This document shows positions 55,991 to 63,722 of a stretch of DNA of 64,000 nt, one piece after another. The stretch's first letter is position 1. Every line of letters starts with the position of its first letter. The position numbers were made by a program, and so were the translations under genes. Origin of the DNA: Halomonas sp. 54_146 (GTDB taxonomy: Bacteria > Pseudomonadota > Gammaproteobacteria > Pseudomonadales > Halomonadaceae); NCBI RefSeq assembly GCF_001507855.1, contig NZ_LGEN01000004.1, forward strand, positions 62,001-126,000, written 5' to 3'. The notes under the pieces are model-generated. The model made no database searches and was not told the origin of the DNA. It saw only the letters and a list, made by a program, of their open reading frames with translations.

Positions 55991-56856
55991 GCGTTACCGG
56001 CCTTTTTTACATCCCTAACGTACTCTTCAAGCTCTGCAAAGGTGGGGCGCTCGGCGGTGTAAAGTGCTTTACGGCCAAATTCAACGGCTAACTGTGGTGC
56101 GTAACCATGCAAGCTCGCCAGCAATGTAATCCGAATGCATTGCAGCATCTTTTCAGCTTCTTTAGCCTGTCGTTGGGCATAGCTAGCAATTGGGTTGATA
56201 AAACCATAACCCATCAATATACCCAGGAATGTTCCTACTAAAGCGTGAGCAATCATTTCACCCATTTGATCTGGGCTAGCGTCGGCATAGGTTAGCGTTT
56301 TAACCACACCCATTACCGCCGCTACAATACCGAATGCAGGCATGGCATCACCAACTTTAGCGATCGCATCAATGGGTATGTGGGCTTCTTGCTCAAAGAC
56401 CTCTATTTCATGCAGCATCAGCTCATCAATCTCCATGGGCTCCATACCGCCGCTTACCATTAAGCGCAAGTAATCGGTGAGGAAATTCATGATATGAGGG
56501 TCTGCTAATACGTCAGGATGTTCTTGGAATAGAGGGCTTTCTTGCGGATTATCAATATCGCGTTCGATACCAAGCATACCTTCACGACGAATTTTGGACA
56601 GCAGCTTGTACTGAAGTGCCATTAGCTCCATGTAAAGGGCTTTGTTGTATTTCTTTGTTCGCTTAAGCCTAGGCAGCACCTTAAATGTTGCTTTGATCGC
56701 TTTGATGTTGTTAGCAGCAATAAATGCACCAACACCAGCCCCGCCAATAATAAGTAGCTCAAATGGTTGGTACAAAGGGCCTAAGCTGCCCCCTGCCAGC
56801 ACATAGCCACCGAACACGGATAGCAATACGATTACATAGCCTAAAGGTATCAGCAC
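55987..56856 (-). CDS. motA: Flagellar motor protein MotA
   Basis: A 289-residue four-helix protein; first stator with MotB. The opening LIPLGYVIVLLSVFGGYVLAGG and the helix-3 segment AMPAFGIVAAVMGVVKTLTYAD with GEMIAHALVGTFLGILMGYG are of the enteric MotA type. The cytoplasmic loop (about 60-165) carries the charged residues that touch FliG. It follows flhC by about 250 bases, as in E. coli. Confidence 0.96.
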   Translation of the reverse strand: MLIPLGYVIVLLSVFGGYVLAGGSLGPLYQPFELLIIGGAGVGAFIAANNIKAIKATFKVLPRLKRTKKYNKALYMELMALQYKLLSKIRREGMLGIERDIDNPQESPLFQEHPDVLADPHIMNFLTDYLRLMVSGGMEPMEIDELMLHEIEVFEQEAHIPIDAIAKVGDAMPAFGIVAAVMGVVKTLTYADASPDQMGEMIAHALVGTFLGILMGYGFINPIASYAQRQAKEAEKMLQCIRITLLASLHGYAPQLAVEFGRKALYTAERPTFAELEEYVRDVKKAGNA

Positions 56857-56889
56857 AAGCAGGATCCTTGCGGTATTTAGTATTAAGTA

Positions 56890-56938
56890 AGGGAACCAAC
56901 GCTTAGCCAGCTAGTCTGATATTTAAGAGCTGTTCCCT
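56890..56938. promoter_or_regulatory. Inverted repeat in the flhC-motA gap
   Basis: AGGGAAC (56890-56896) and GTTCCCT (56932-56938) are separated by 35 bases, 34-82 bases before the motA ATG. The 252-base gap holds no gene and no clear sigma-28 promoter. The pair may be an operator; a match to the FlhD4C2 consensus is not convincing. Confidence 0.3.
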
Positions 56939-57108
56939 GCCAAGCACAAACTAGCTCCATCATACTAGGGCGTGAGTGCTTTTTAATGAAAAAGTATCAA
57001 TCGGTTTTATAGCTATCTACGTCGATGCAATGATGTTTTATTGTCAGTCGTCCATCACTATGTCTTATACCTTAATTCCCGCCGCACGTAGTGTTCTTAT
57101 CGTGGATG

Positions 57109-57651
57109 TCATATTTTTTCACCATCGTGTTGCTGTGATTTACGCGTTTTACCCGCTCGGGAGGGTGGTTGGCATATACCACACACATAGTGCTGAGCTG
57201 GGCTATGTGCATGCGCAACGAACTTACCGCTACAGCGCGTGCATCGATTAAGCTGAAGCAGGTCACTCTCAAAAAAGCGCACCAATGTCCAAGCACGCGT
57301 TAACCCAAGTACTGGCTCCACATTTTCAAGCGACATTTGCTCATCATAAAGACGATATGCTTTTACGAATGCATCAATACGCTCACAGCTAGCTGCATCT
57401 TTCAGGCTTACATAGATGTTGTAAAACAGTGACGAATGAACATTGGGCAGCCAAGTAATGAACCAGTCGGTGGAGAATGGCAGCATACCTTTTGGCGGCG
57501 ACATGCCACGCACTTCCTTATACAGCTTAATTAAACGTGTGCGACTCAATTCAGTTTCTGTTTCGAGCACCTGCAATCGCGCACCTAGCTCAATCAACTC
57601 TATAGCCAGCTGCACTTGGTGCATCTCATCGACCAAGCTTTTCTGGCTCAC
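57109..57651 (-). CDS. flhC: Flagellar master regulator subunit FlhC
   Basis: A 180-residue zinc protein. It has the N-terminal helices SLVDEMHQVQLAIELIELGAR and DNA-contact segment LSRTRLIKLYKEVRG, then four Cys in CTRC ... CGIC that bind zinc. With FlhD it forms the D4C2 activator of early flagellar operons. Its GTG start overlaps the flhD stop (GTGA). Confidence 0.95.
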   Translation of the reverse strand: MSQKSLVDEMHQVQLAIELIELGARLQVLETETELSRTRLIKLYKEVRGMSPPKGMLPFSTDWFITWLPNVHSSLFYNIYVSLKDAASCERIDAFVKAYRLYDEQMSLENVEPVLGLTRAWTLVRFFESDLLQLNRCTRCSGKFVAHAHSPAQHYVCGICQPPSRAGKTRKSQQHDGEKI

Positions 57652-57980
57652 TTCTCCTCTCCTGACGGCATTGGCTCAAACGGTTCACAGGCAAGCAACA
57701 GCGAAGCATGCAAACCTGCCAACCCTTGGTCACGAGGATTATCAGTGAGCTGACGAAGGCGTTCAGCGCTCGTTTGACTAAATCGGCAAAGCAACTGGCT
57801 CGTACGGGCCAATTTCGTCAGCTGTCGAGCATTAAGCGACACAATCAGCTCGGCAACATCGCTGCCTATTTTTAAGCGAAACATGGCAGCCTCGCGGTCT
57901 TCATCGAGCAAGCGCTGTGCCAGAAGCAGATACGCTAAGTTTATTTCCTGAATTTCGTCGAGAAAGTTGGTTTGACTCAT
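57648..57980 (-). CDS. flhD: Flagellar master regulator subunit FlhD
   Basis: A 110-residue helical protein (E. coli about 116). It has the opening FLDEIQEINLAYLLLAQRLL and the helix EAAMFRLKIGSDVAELIVSLNARQLTKL cut short here to its landmarks: FRLKIG and LTKLARTSQLLCRF. It heads the chemotaxis-flagellar gene series. The region upstream (57981-58086) is short and AT-rich and probably holds its promoter, but no clear boxes are seen. Confidence 0.92.
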   Translation of the reverse strand: MSQTNFLDEIQEINLAYLLLAQRLLDEDREAAMFRLKIGSDVAELIVSLNARQLTKLARTSQLLCRFSQTSAERLRQLTDNPRDQGLAGLHASLLLACEPFEPMPSGEEK

Positions 57981-58086
57981 GATGTCCCATTGAACGACTC
58001 AGGCGCGATACCGTGACCATTATACTGACGCCATTAATGATTTTTTATTACCTATCCTCATGGTTGCATACAATGTCTGTAATTGG

Positions 58087-58380
58087 CTACTCGGGCCTAT
58101 CACGGTGACGCACCCCTTCCCCTGATAATTCAAACACCCACACCAGCAGCTCTGCGACAATTTGGTAGAGGCTCGCCGGTATTTCCGCATCTAAATCTAG
58201 CTGCATTAGCAGCGCCACCAGCTCAGGCGCATCATGCACGTAAATACCCTGGCGCTGTGCTTCCGCCATAATGCGTTCGGCCAAATCCCCATAGCCCTTT
58301 GCCACCACTCGGGGGGCACGGTCATTGTCTTGATAGGCCAATGCAACGGCTTGGCGGCGGCGATCACCCGGAGTAGCCAT
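58087..58380 (-). CDS. Stand-alone FlhB C-terminal domain-like protein
   Basis: A 97-residue protein from the ATG at 58380 after GGAGG. It resembles the cytoplasmic domain of FlhB beginning just past the autocleavage site: RRRQAVALAYQ ... PRVVAKGYGDLAERIMAEAQ ... DLDAEIPASLYQIVAELLVWVFEL. NPTH and membrane helices are missing. Similar short FlhB-like proteins (often called FhlB or YlqH) can replace the cleaved FlhB fragment in some bacteria. It overlaps the fliK stop by 17 bases. Confidence 0.85.
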   Translation of the reverse strand: MATPGDRRRQAVALAYQDNDRAPRVVAKGYGDLAERIMAEAQRQGIYVHDAPELVALLMQLDLDAEIPASLYQIVAELLVWVFELSGEGVRHRDRPE

Positions 58381-59662
58381 GCGTTTCCTCCGCTTCGATA
58401 TAACGTGCACGCAGCTGGACGTTTTGTAAGTCTAAAGCACTCAGGCGCTTCTCTAACGCAGGCAATCCAGCTTCAATGCGCTGATAGGCGTGATCGCTTT
58501 CTGTTGTAAAATCAATGTGCAATACGTTTTTATAAAGCCATAAAGAGGCGCTGAATGAACCTAGCTGGGGAACATCTAGCTGCATTTCAGAGCGCCAACC
58601 CCCGTCTGGCTCACCCTCTTGCTGCTTGCCCTCTTGCCCTTCTTCACGAGCAGGCAGGTTGATCACTAGCGCCATAAAAATACCGGCCCAGACATCTCCC
58701 TCCCATCGAATGGTCGGCATCACCAGCATTTCAAGCTGCTGGCGCACCAGGTTCTGCAGGCTTTCATGAACGATATCGCGGGCGGGGCGGTTAGCGATCA
58801 GCTCATTCATCTCTCTTGCCTGGCTATACTCGGCTCTTGCTTGGTTACTCTCACGCCCCTCGCCTGTTGCCATAGCAGCCATAGGTGCAGGCGCAGCAGG
58901 GTTGTTCTGGGCGGGTGCAGCACCTTGCGCGGAACCAGCCGGGGAGGAAGCCGCGGCTTGCGCGCTGGTCGCAACACCAGGGCGAGCTAGCCCATTTTCA
59001 TGAGCCATTGGCACTAAGGGTACATTGGGCAGAATAGACATCCCCCCTTGGCCACCTGTTTGCGCGCTTGGCATCGCCCATGGCACCAACCCCGTCAGCG
59101 AGGAGGTTAGCCCAAGACTACTGGGCAGAAGCGGCGCTAACGGGCGCGGGCCCGACTGCATCTGAGGTTCGTTTAATAACTGCTGGCGGCTACCCTCGCC
59201 TTGAAACCAGCGTTTTAGATGCGATTCATAAAACAGCCCGCTGTCGCGAATGCTCGCTTCTAAGCGTGTCGCTACCGTACTTGCGCTAGGCGTTTCTTGA
59301 CTGGCAATCAAAGGCGCTTCAGGTCGCATCACTGAAGGGGGAGCGGGAAAACGCAATAGAACGTCAGCAATAGTGCGGGCAGCAGGGCTGAAATGTGTCT
59401 GCGTAGACCCAGGCGGGGAAGGTAAGGCATCGCCGCGCGGAAGCGTTCGCCCGCCATCCAAGGGTACGGGCGAACGCTTGAGATCACTTAATGGAGTAGA
59501 AGCCCGCCCATCTAGGCTAGCATCACCCATCACCGCTCGCGGCCCTTCGCCTGGTGGAACGGGCTTAACTGCCTGACTCAACGCCCGCTGCAGCGACACC
59601 TCGCCTTGTCGCCCAAGCACTTGGTTCAAGAGCGTATCAATGAGAGGTGTAATGCCGCTCAC
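58364..59662 (-). CDS. fliK: Flagellar hook-length control protein FliK
   Basis: A 432-residue protein. A long Pro/Ala/Ser/Gln-rich ruler region to about residue 290 is followed by the folded C-terminal switch domain (WAGIFMALVINLPA ... MQLDVPQLGSFSASLWLYKN ... LEKRLSALDLQNVQLR). It measures hook length and triggers FlhB to change substrate. The GTG start overlaps the fliT stop. The next gene is FlhB-like, which fits its job. Confidence 0.88.
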   Translation of the reverse strand: MSGITPLIDTLLNQVLGRQGEVSLQRALSQAVKPVPPGEGPRAVMGDASLDGRASTPLSDLKRSPVPLDGGRTLPRGDALPSPPGSTQTHFSPAARTIADVLLRFPAPPSVMRPEAPLIASQETPSASTVATRLEASIRDSGLFYESHLKRWFQGEGSRQQLLNEPQMQSGPRPLAPLLPSSLGLTSSLTGLVPWAMPSAQTGGQGGMSILPNVPLVPMAHENGLARPGVATSAQAAASSPAGSAQGAAPAQNNPAAPAPMAAMATGEGRESNQARAEYSQAREMNELIANRPARDIVHESLQNLVRQQLEMLVMPTIRWEGDVWAGIFMALVINLPAREEGQEGKQQEGEPDGGWRSEMQLDVPQLGSFSASLWLYKNVLHIDFTTESDHAYQRIEAGLPALEKRLSALDLQNVQLRARYIEAEETHGYSG

Positions 59663-60069
59663 GTTGACTCCGTTGAGCCAGTATCATCTGAAGAATATGA
59701 CGCCGCTGCATTTTGTTGAGGCGCGTAGGCACGGTGTAAGTCTCGCTGACGCTGCGTTACGCCAATAAGCTTGCCTAACTCATCACGGCGAGCTAACAAG
59801 TGACGCCGAATATCGACATCGTGCTCAAGAATACTCTCAAGCAACTCTGCTTTACGCTGCTGGGCCGGTACATCAAGCACAACGGTTGCGTCTAATTCGC
59901 GCAGCTGTTCAACCAGTACAACATAGCTTGTACGCTGATCAATTAGCTCTGCCCACTGCTCAGCATTGGCAAGTTCGTGCATGTACTCAACGCGACTCAA
60001 TAGCGTCTCATAATTTTCTAGCAGCGCTTGTTGAGAGCTTTGCCCATGAGCGGTTGTAGAAGCTGACAT
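59659..60069 (-). CDS. fliT: Flagellar chaperone FliT-like protein
   Basis: A 136-residue protein from the ATG at 60069, after fliS with 7 bases between; the frame is open up to 60129 within fliS. It is mostly helical: ALLENYETLLSRVEYMHELA ... LIDQRTSYVVLVEQLREL ... RRHLLARRDELGKLI. Position between fliS and fliK and the helical pattern match FliT, the FliD chaperone that in enterics also restrains FlhDC. Sequence similarity in this family is low. The FliD gene itself is not in the window. Confidence 0.8.
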   Translation of the reverse strand: MSASTTAHGQSSQQALLENYETLLSRVEYMHELANAEQWAELIDQRTSYVVLVEQLRELDATVVLDVPAQQRKAELLESILEHDVDIRRHLLARRDELGKLIGVTQRQRDLHRAYAPQQNAAASYSSDDTGSTEST

Positions 60070-60076
60070 AATGGCC

Positions 60077-60493
60077 TCACGCACTCTGCTGTTGACCGAT
60101 ATCACGCCATGCTGACGCGATGTCTTCAAGCAATTGCTCAGCCTGGTTCAAGCTCTCTTCATCATTACGCAGGTTGGCCGCCAATAGCAGGCGTACAATA
60201 TAGTCGTAGAGTGACGCTAAACGCTCGGCAATTTCACCGCCTTGTTCTTGATCAAGAGCAGCAGCAAGGCCGTTATTGACGATATCTAACGCTTTCGATA
60301 TCGACTTCCCTTTCTCAGATATATTGCCCGCCTGCATATGAATGCGTGCAGCCCGAATAGCCGCTTGGGCACCGTCAAACAACATCACGATTAACTGATG
60401 AGGGTCTGCCGACATCACTCCACTTTCTACGCCGACACGCGCATAAGCATTAGCTCCCCGACCATAGGCGGCGCCACCGCGAGAGTAAGTCAT
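60077..60493 (-). CDS. fliS: Flagellin export chaperone FliS
   Basis: A 138-residue helical protein. It has YARVGVESGVMSADPHQLIVMLFDGA, ISKALDIVNNGLAAALD and ERLASLYDYIVRLLLAANLR, all typical FliS. It binds the flagellin C-terminus and prevents early polymerisation. A sigma-28 promoter lies about 103-130 bases upstream. AGGAG precedes the ATG. Confidence 0.95.
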   Translation of the reverse strand: MTYSRGGAAYGRGANAYARVGVESGVMSADPHQLIVMLFDGAQAAIRAARIHMQAGNISEKGKSISKALDIVNNGLAAALDQEQGGEIAERLASLYDYIVRLLLAANLRNDEESLNQAEQLLEDIASAWRDIGQQQSA

Positions 60494-60595
60494 AAGCGGA
60501 ACTCCTGTACGTGAATTTACAACCGCGTTAAAGCGGAGTAGCCACGACTATTAAGTGTTTAAAATAATTAGCGAACTTCGCTCTGCTATAAGTAT

Positions 60596-60622
60596 GTATC
60601 GGCGCGAAATAGGCGGACTTTA
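60596..60622 (-). promoter_or_regulatory. Sigma-28 (FliA) promoter of fliST
   Basis: Read on the minus strand: TAAAGTCC (60622-60615), an 11-base spacer, GCCGATAC (60603-60596). The FliA consensus is TAAAGTTT-N11-GCCGATAA, so spacing is exact and 13 of 16 bases agree. The leader to fliS is about 95 bases. Confidence 0.85.
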
Positions 60623-60626
60623 ACGC

Positions 60627-60696
60627 CCTACTCTATTTTTTAGCCCACTCTGTTTTTTTAACCTACTCTGTTTTTTAACCTATCCTGTTTTTTTAA
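60627..60696. repeat. Four 17-18-bp T-tract repeats between fliS and the HD-GYP gene
   Basis: Units at 60627, 60644, 60662 and 60679: CC(T/C)A(C/T)(T/C)CTRTTTTTT(T)A(A/G). Each has a run of six or seven T. The last unit includes the stop codon of the HD-GYP gene. The block lies directly upstream of the fliS sigma-28 promoter; on the minus strand the A runs could act as an UP-like or bending element. Confidence 0.8.
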
Positions 60697-62384
60697 GTAG
60701 ACACTGCAACCTCGCCTACTACCTGCCCAAGCCGTTTGGCAATGTTGTCCCGCACCAGCGCACCCACATTGTCACGCATCGGTGGCTCTGCCTTCGGCGC
60801 TAGCAATACCTCGGTAGGATTGCCCTTAGCATCTACGCGCAAAATCCAACCCTGCTGTTGACTGGAAAAGCGCGCCAGAGAACCCACCGGAAGCCCCTTA
60901 AAATGCTCGATATAACGCTTAATCCAGCGCATATCGAATTGATGCGGGTGCTGCAATAAATGGCGATAAATTTGCTGGGCTGTTTTAGCTGGCCGATCAG
61001 CACGGTCGCGCCGCATCGCCTCAACCACGTCAACAACCGCACTCGCTTTGGCTAGCTCACTAAGGTCGGCACCACTTATTCCCTCAGGGTAGCCGCTTCC
61101 ATCCATGCGCTCGTTGATACCCCCAATAACCGCCTGAACAATATTCGCCGATAGCCACTGGCAGTTATTCAAACGATCCAGCAGTAACCGGACATGCTCG
61201 CTGACGGCCTTACGATGACTGGCCTCAAAGTGCGGTGCCTTGAATAACACCTGAGGCACCAAGGCTTTGCCAAGGTCATGAATAAGACCACTGGCAACAA
61301 TCGCCTTACGCAGCTCGCGCGGCATGCTTGCACCCACAAAATCGAGCAGATGAACGGCTACTGCAATACCATGACGCACCACTAACGGCTCTGGAGATAA
61401 GCAGCGAGAAGCGAACAGCAACGCCTCACGATCCTCTTCATGAAGATCCAATATTCGATCAGCATAGCGGGAGAGTTGGCGACCATCGATATCGCTACCT
61501 TGCTGTAACGACAACAGCTGTGTATCGAGGTAGGCGGCCACTCTTACCAGCCGACGTGCCACGGGGGTGGCATAGCGCTTGACATCACGTCGCCCAAGCA
61601 GCTCCCCTGCACCTGATTGCTTGCCTGGCAGCGCAAACAGCGGAGAAGGCTGGCGATCGCCCTGCTCTTCTTTTTTATAGCGAGCCGCTTCGCGCTCTAT
61701 CTCACACACAAAATACCAAATTTGCCGCTCTTGCTCCGCGCTACACTCAACGAAGCTGAAGCCCACACGCAGCAAATGGCGATCAGCGTCTGTCTTTTGG
61801 TGACGCGCCTCCCCCAACACTTCAAAATACGTGCCATCAGGAAAAGTAAACGCCAACGTAAAAGGATGAGTAGCTTCTGCCAATAGGCCGCTGGCCGCCA
61901 ACGGCAGTTCAATCTGACAACCGTCTTGGGAAAGGTCCCGCAACTCGCCCTCAACTACCTCAGCGTCGCCCCCAGACAAGCTGGCCGGCACGACCATCCC
62001 CATACGCAGCTCAGCGCGAAAGGACTCACGGCGTTGGAGCACTTCCAACGTTTCGGGGTAATCGCTGCAGCATAAAAAACGCCCCCCTGAGTGACGCGTT
62101 TCAGTTAAATGCAGCAACGGCGTTCGCACCACTTTTCCCTGCGCCTGCCCCCGCAAGTAAAAAGCAGCGCCGCCTTGTAAGCGGTGTAGTAAATAATCAA
62201 CCGATGAGAGATCCATCACCAGCGTTTGCCCGAGATGCTGCTCCATCAAGACAATAGGCTCAGGGCGCGCATCAGACCCTTCAAGGCAGAGCGACACGCC
62301 GCCGCTTTCAATTAACGTATTCAGCAGAGACTCAATGACCGTTGTGCTTGCTAATGTTTCAAACTCATCCTGCTGCGCTACCAT
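60693..62384 (-). CDS. PilZ and HD-GYP fusion protein
   Basis: A 563-residue protein. An N-terminal YcgR-like domain (about 1-110) is followed by PilZ with RRESFR (R119, R123) and DLSQDG (D150-S152-G155), the c-di-GMP-binding set, and then an HD-GYP domain from about 325. The HD pair is intact (HDLGK, 369-373) and so is SEH (395-397), but HHExxDGxGYP reads INERMDGSGYP (423-433): two metal-binding His are missing. It should bind c-di-GMP; phosphodiesterase activity is doubtful. It sits upstream of fliS and likely tunes the motor or filament export. Confidence 0.9.
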   Translation of the reverse strand: MVAQQDEFETLASTTVIESLLNTLIESGGVSLCLEGSDARPEPIVLMEQHLGQTLVMDLSSVDYLLHRLQGGAAFYLRGQAQGKVVRTPLLHLTETRHSGGRFLCCSDYPETLEVLQRRESFRAELRMGMVVPASLSGGDAEVVEGELRDLSQDGCQIELPLAASGLLAEATHPFTLAFTFPDGTYFEVLGEARHQKTDADRHLLRVGFSFVECSAEQERQIWYFVCEIEREAARYKKEEQGDRQPSPLFALPGKQSGAGELLGRRDVKRYATPVARRLVRVAAYLDTQLLSLQQGSDIDGRQLSRYADRILDLHEEDREALLFASRCLSPEPLVVRHGIAVAVHLLDFVGASMPRELRKAIVASGLIHDLGKALVPQVLFKAPHFEASHRKAVSEHVRLLLDRLNNCQWLSANIVQAVIGGINERMDGSGYPEGISGADLSELAKASAVVDVVEAMRRDRADRPAKTAQQIYRHLLQHPHQFDMRWIKRYIEHFKGLPVGSLARFSSQQQGWILRVDAKGNPTEVLLAPKAEPPMRDNVGALVRDNIAKRLGQVVGEVAVST

Positions 62385-62581
62385 TCTCGCCTCACTTTCC
62401 CTAATGCGTTAATTAGCTGACCGCAAAGCGCGAAAGCATATCAGATGCTTGCAGCATGGCGTATGCACAATAAGGCATCATTGTGCTGCTTAATGCTCGG
62501 GTTAAGGCGAGTAAATAATGGTCTTTAGGTACTTTCTCATATCCCCGCTACTATTAAGCCAACACCCCACTGCCGCGCGCC

Positions 62582-62608
62582 TAAAGCTTTTCCGCACGCT
62601 GCCGATAT
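62582..62608 (+). promoter_or_regulatory. Sigma-28 (FliA) promoter of flaG
   Basis: TAAAGCTT (62582-62589), an 11-base spacer and GCCGATAT (62601-62608) agree with the FliA consensus at 14 of 16 positions with exact spacing. The leader to the flaG ATG is about 100 bases. This is the only element I can name in the 332-base gap between the HD-GYP and flaG genes. Confidence 0.88.
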
Positions 62609-62716
62609 GGTTTTAGAAGAGCAAATTAATATATAACAACTGAGCTATGGCTGCCGCTTCTCGCTACCGCATAAAAACTTGGCTGCCAAAGCTAATTTTA
62701 AAGAGGAATGCGCCCC

Positions 62717-63100
62717 ATGGACTCACTACCCATTGAAGCAGCAACATCACCAACACCCTTGCCACCCACTTCAAATTTGAAACAGCGGCTAGACAGCACG
62801 TTGGCACAGCTACCCATAGCCAATGGCCAGCAGGCAAACGCTGAGAAAAATACGCGAGAAATCACCGCAAGCGAACTGGTTGAACCCATTCAACGCATTA
62901 ATGAAACCATGCGGCCACGCGGGTTGGAATTTGAATTGAGAGAAGAATCGTCGCGAGTGATTACCCGCGTTATAGACCGAGAATCTAGAGACGTAATTCG
63001 CCAAATCCCCGCAGAAGAAGTGCTTAAAATCGCCGAACAGCTAGAAGAGCTACAGGGACGACAAGGACCACAGGGGCAAATCATCTCCCTACAGGTTTGA
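62717..63100 (+). CDS. flaG: Flagellar protein FlaG
   Basis: A 127-residue protein from the ATG at 62717; an ATG at 62708 is too close to the AAGAGG site. The N-terminal half is flexible; the C-terminal half has RGLEFELREESSRVITRVID and VIRQIPAEEVLKIAEQLEEL, the FlaG domain. FlaG influences filament length in polar flagellates. It has its own sigma-28 promoter and stands alone on the plus strand. No flagellin gene follows in the window. Confidence 0.93.
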   Translation: MDSLPIEAATSPTPLPPTSNLKQRLDSTLAQLPIANGQQANAEKNTREITASELVEPIQRINETMRPRGLEFELREESSRVITRVIDRESRDVIRQIPAEEVLKIAEQLEELQGRQGPQGQIISLQV

Positions 63101-63135
63101 AGCACAGCATGCTAAAAGGGCACTCAAATAAAGCA

Positions 63136-63468
63136 CTAGACTTGCATGTTCATGACATCTCGATATGCAGATACCAAGCGGTTACGAACCTGAAGCCCCA
63201 TCTGAAAAGCAACGCTGGCTTTCTGCATATCGACCATCACATCATTTAGCGCCAAGTTAGGATCGCCCGCCTGAAACGCCATCGCCTGGCTGTTGGCCGT
63301 TTGCTGGAGCCGGTTGATACGCTGAATGGAAGCCTGCAACTCGCCGCCGAACCCCCCTTGCCCAGCCGCCGCTGATGCCTGGGCACCGCTAAGGGGCTGC
63401 GTGGATGCCGCCTGCGTTGCCATGCTTTGCATCTGCTGTAGCGCAGCCTGTATTTGGGGAGTGCTCAT
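63136..63468 (-). CDS. fliE: Flagellar hook-basal body protein FliE
   Basis: A 110-residue protein. The conserved C-terminal part ends NLALNDVMVDMQKASVAFQM and VRNRLVSAYRDVMNMQV, standard FliE. It joins the MS ring to the rod. The ATG at 63468 has GAGG at a usable distance; an ATG at 63474 is also possible. It is divergent from fliF as in enterics, across a 254-base promoter region without clear sigma-28 boxes. Confidence 0.95.
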   Translation of the reverse strand: MSTPQIQAALQQMQSMATQAASTQPLSGAQASAAAGQGGFGGELQASIQRINRLQQTANSQAMAFQAGDPNLALNDVMVDMQKASVAFQMGLQVRNRLVSAYRDVMNMQV

Positions 63469-63722
63469 ACGCATACCTCAATTCGCAAAAAAGAACTAAT
63501 GCGAAAAGCCTAACATTGAACTGCCCTGCCTCATACGGACAAATACGCGTAAAAAGCCAAGCTTATCCCCCCTTTAGGCTAGACTAGCCACCGGATAATG
63601 GCACTCATCATAATTCCGCCCCATCTTTTTGGCGGATAATCGCGATAAACGGATTAGCCTATGCCTTCTTTGGTGATGCGCCTGGGCCGAACCCAGTTTT
63701 GCTTGCCCCTCTGGAGGGACGC

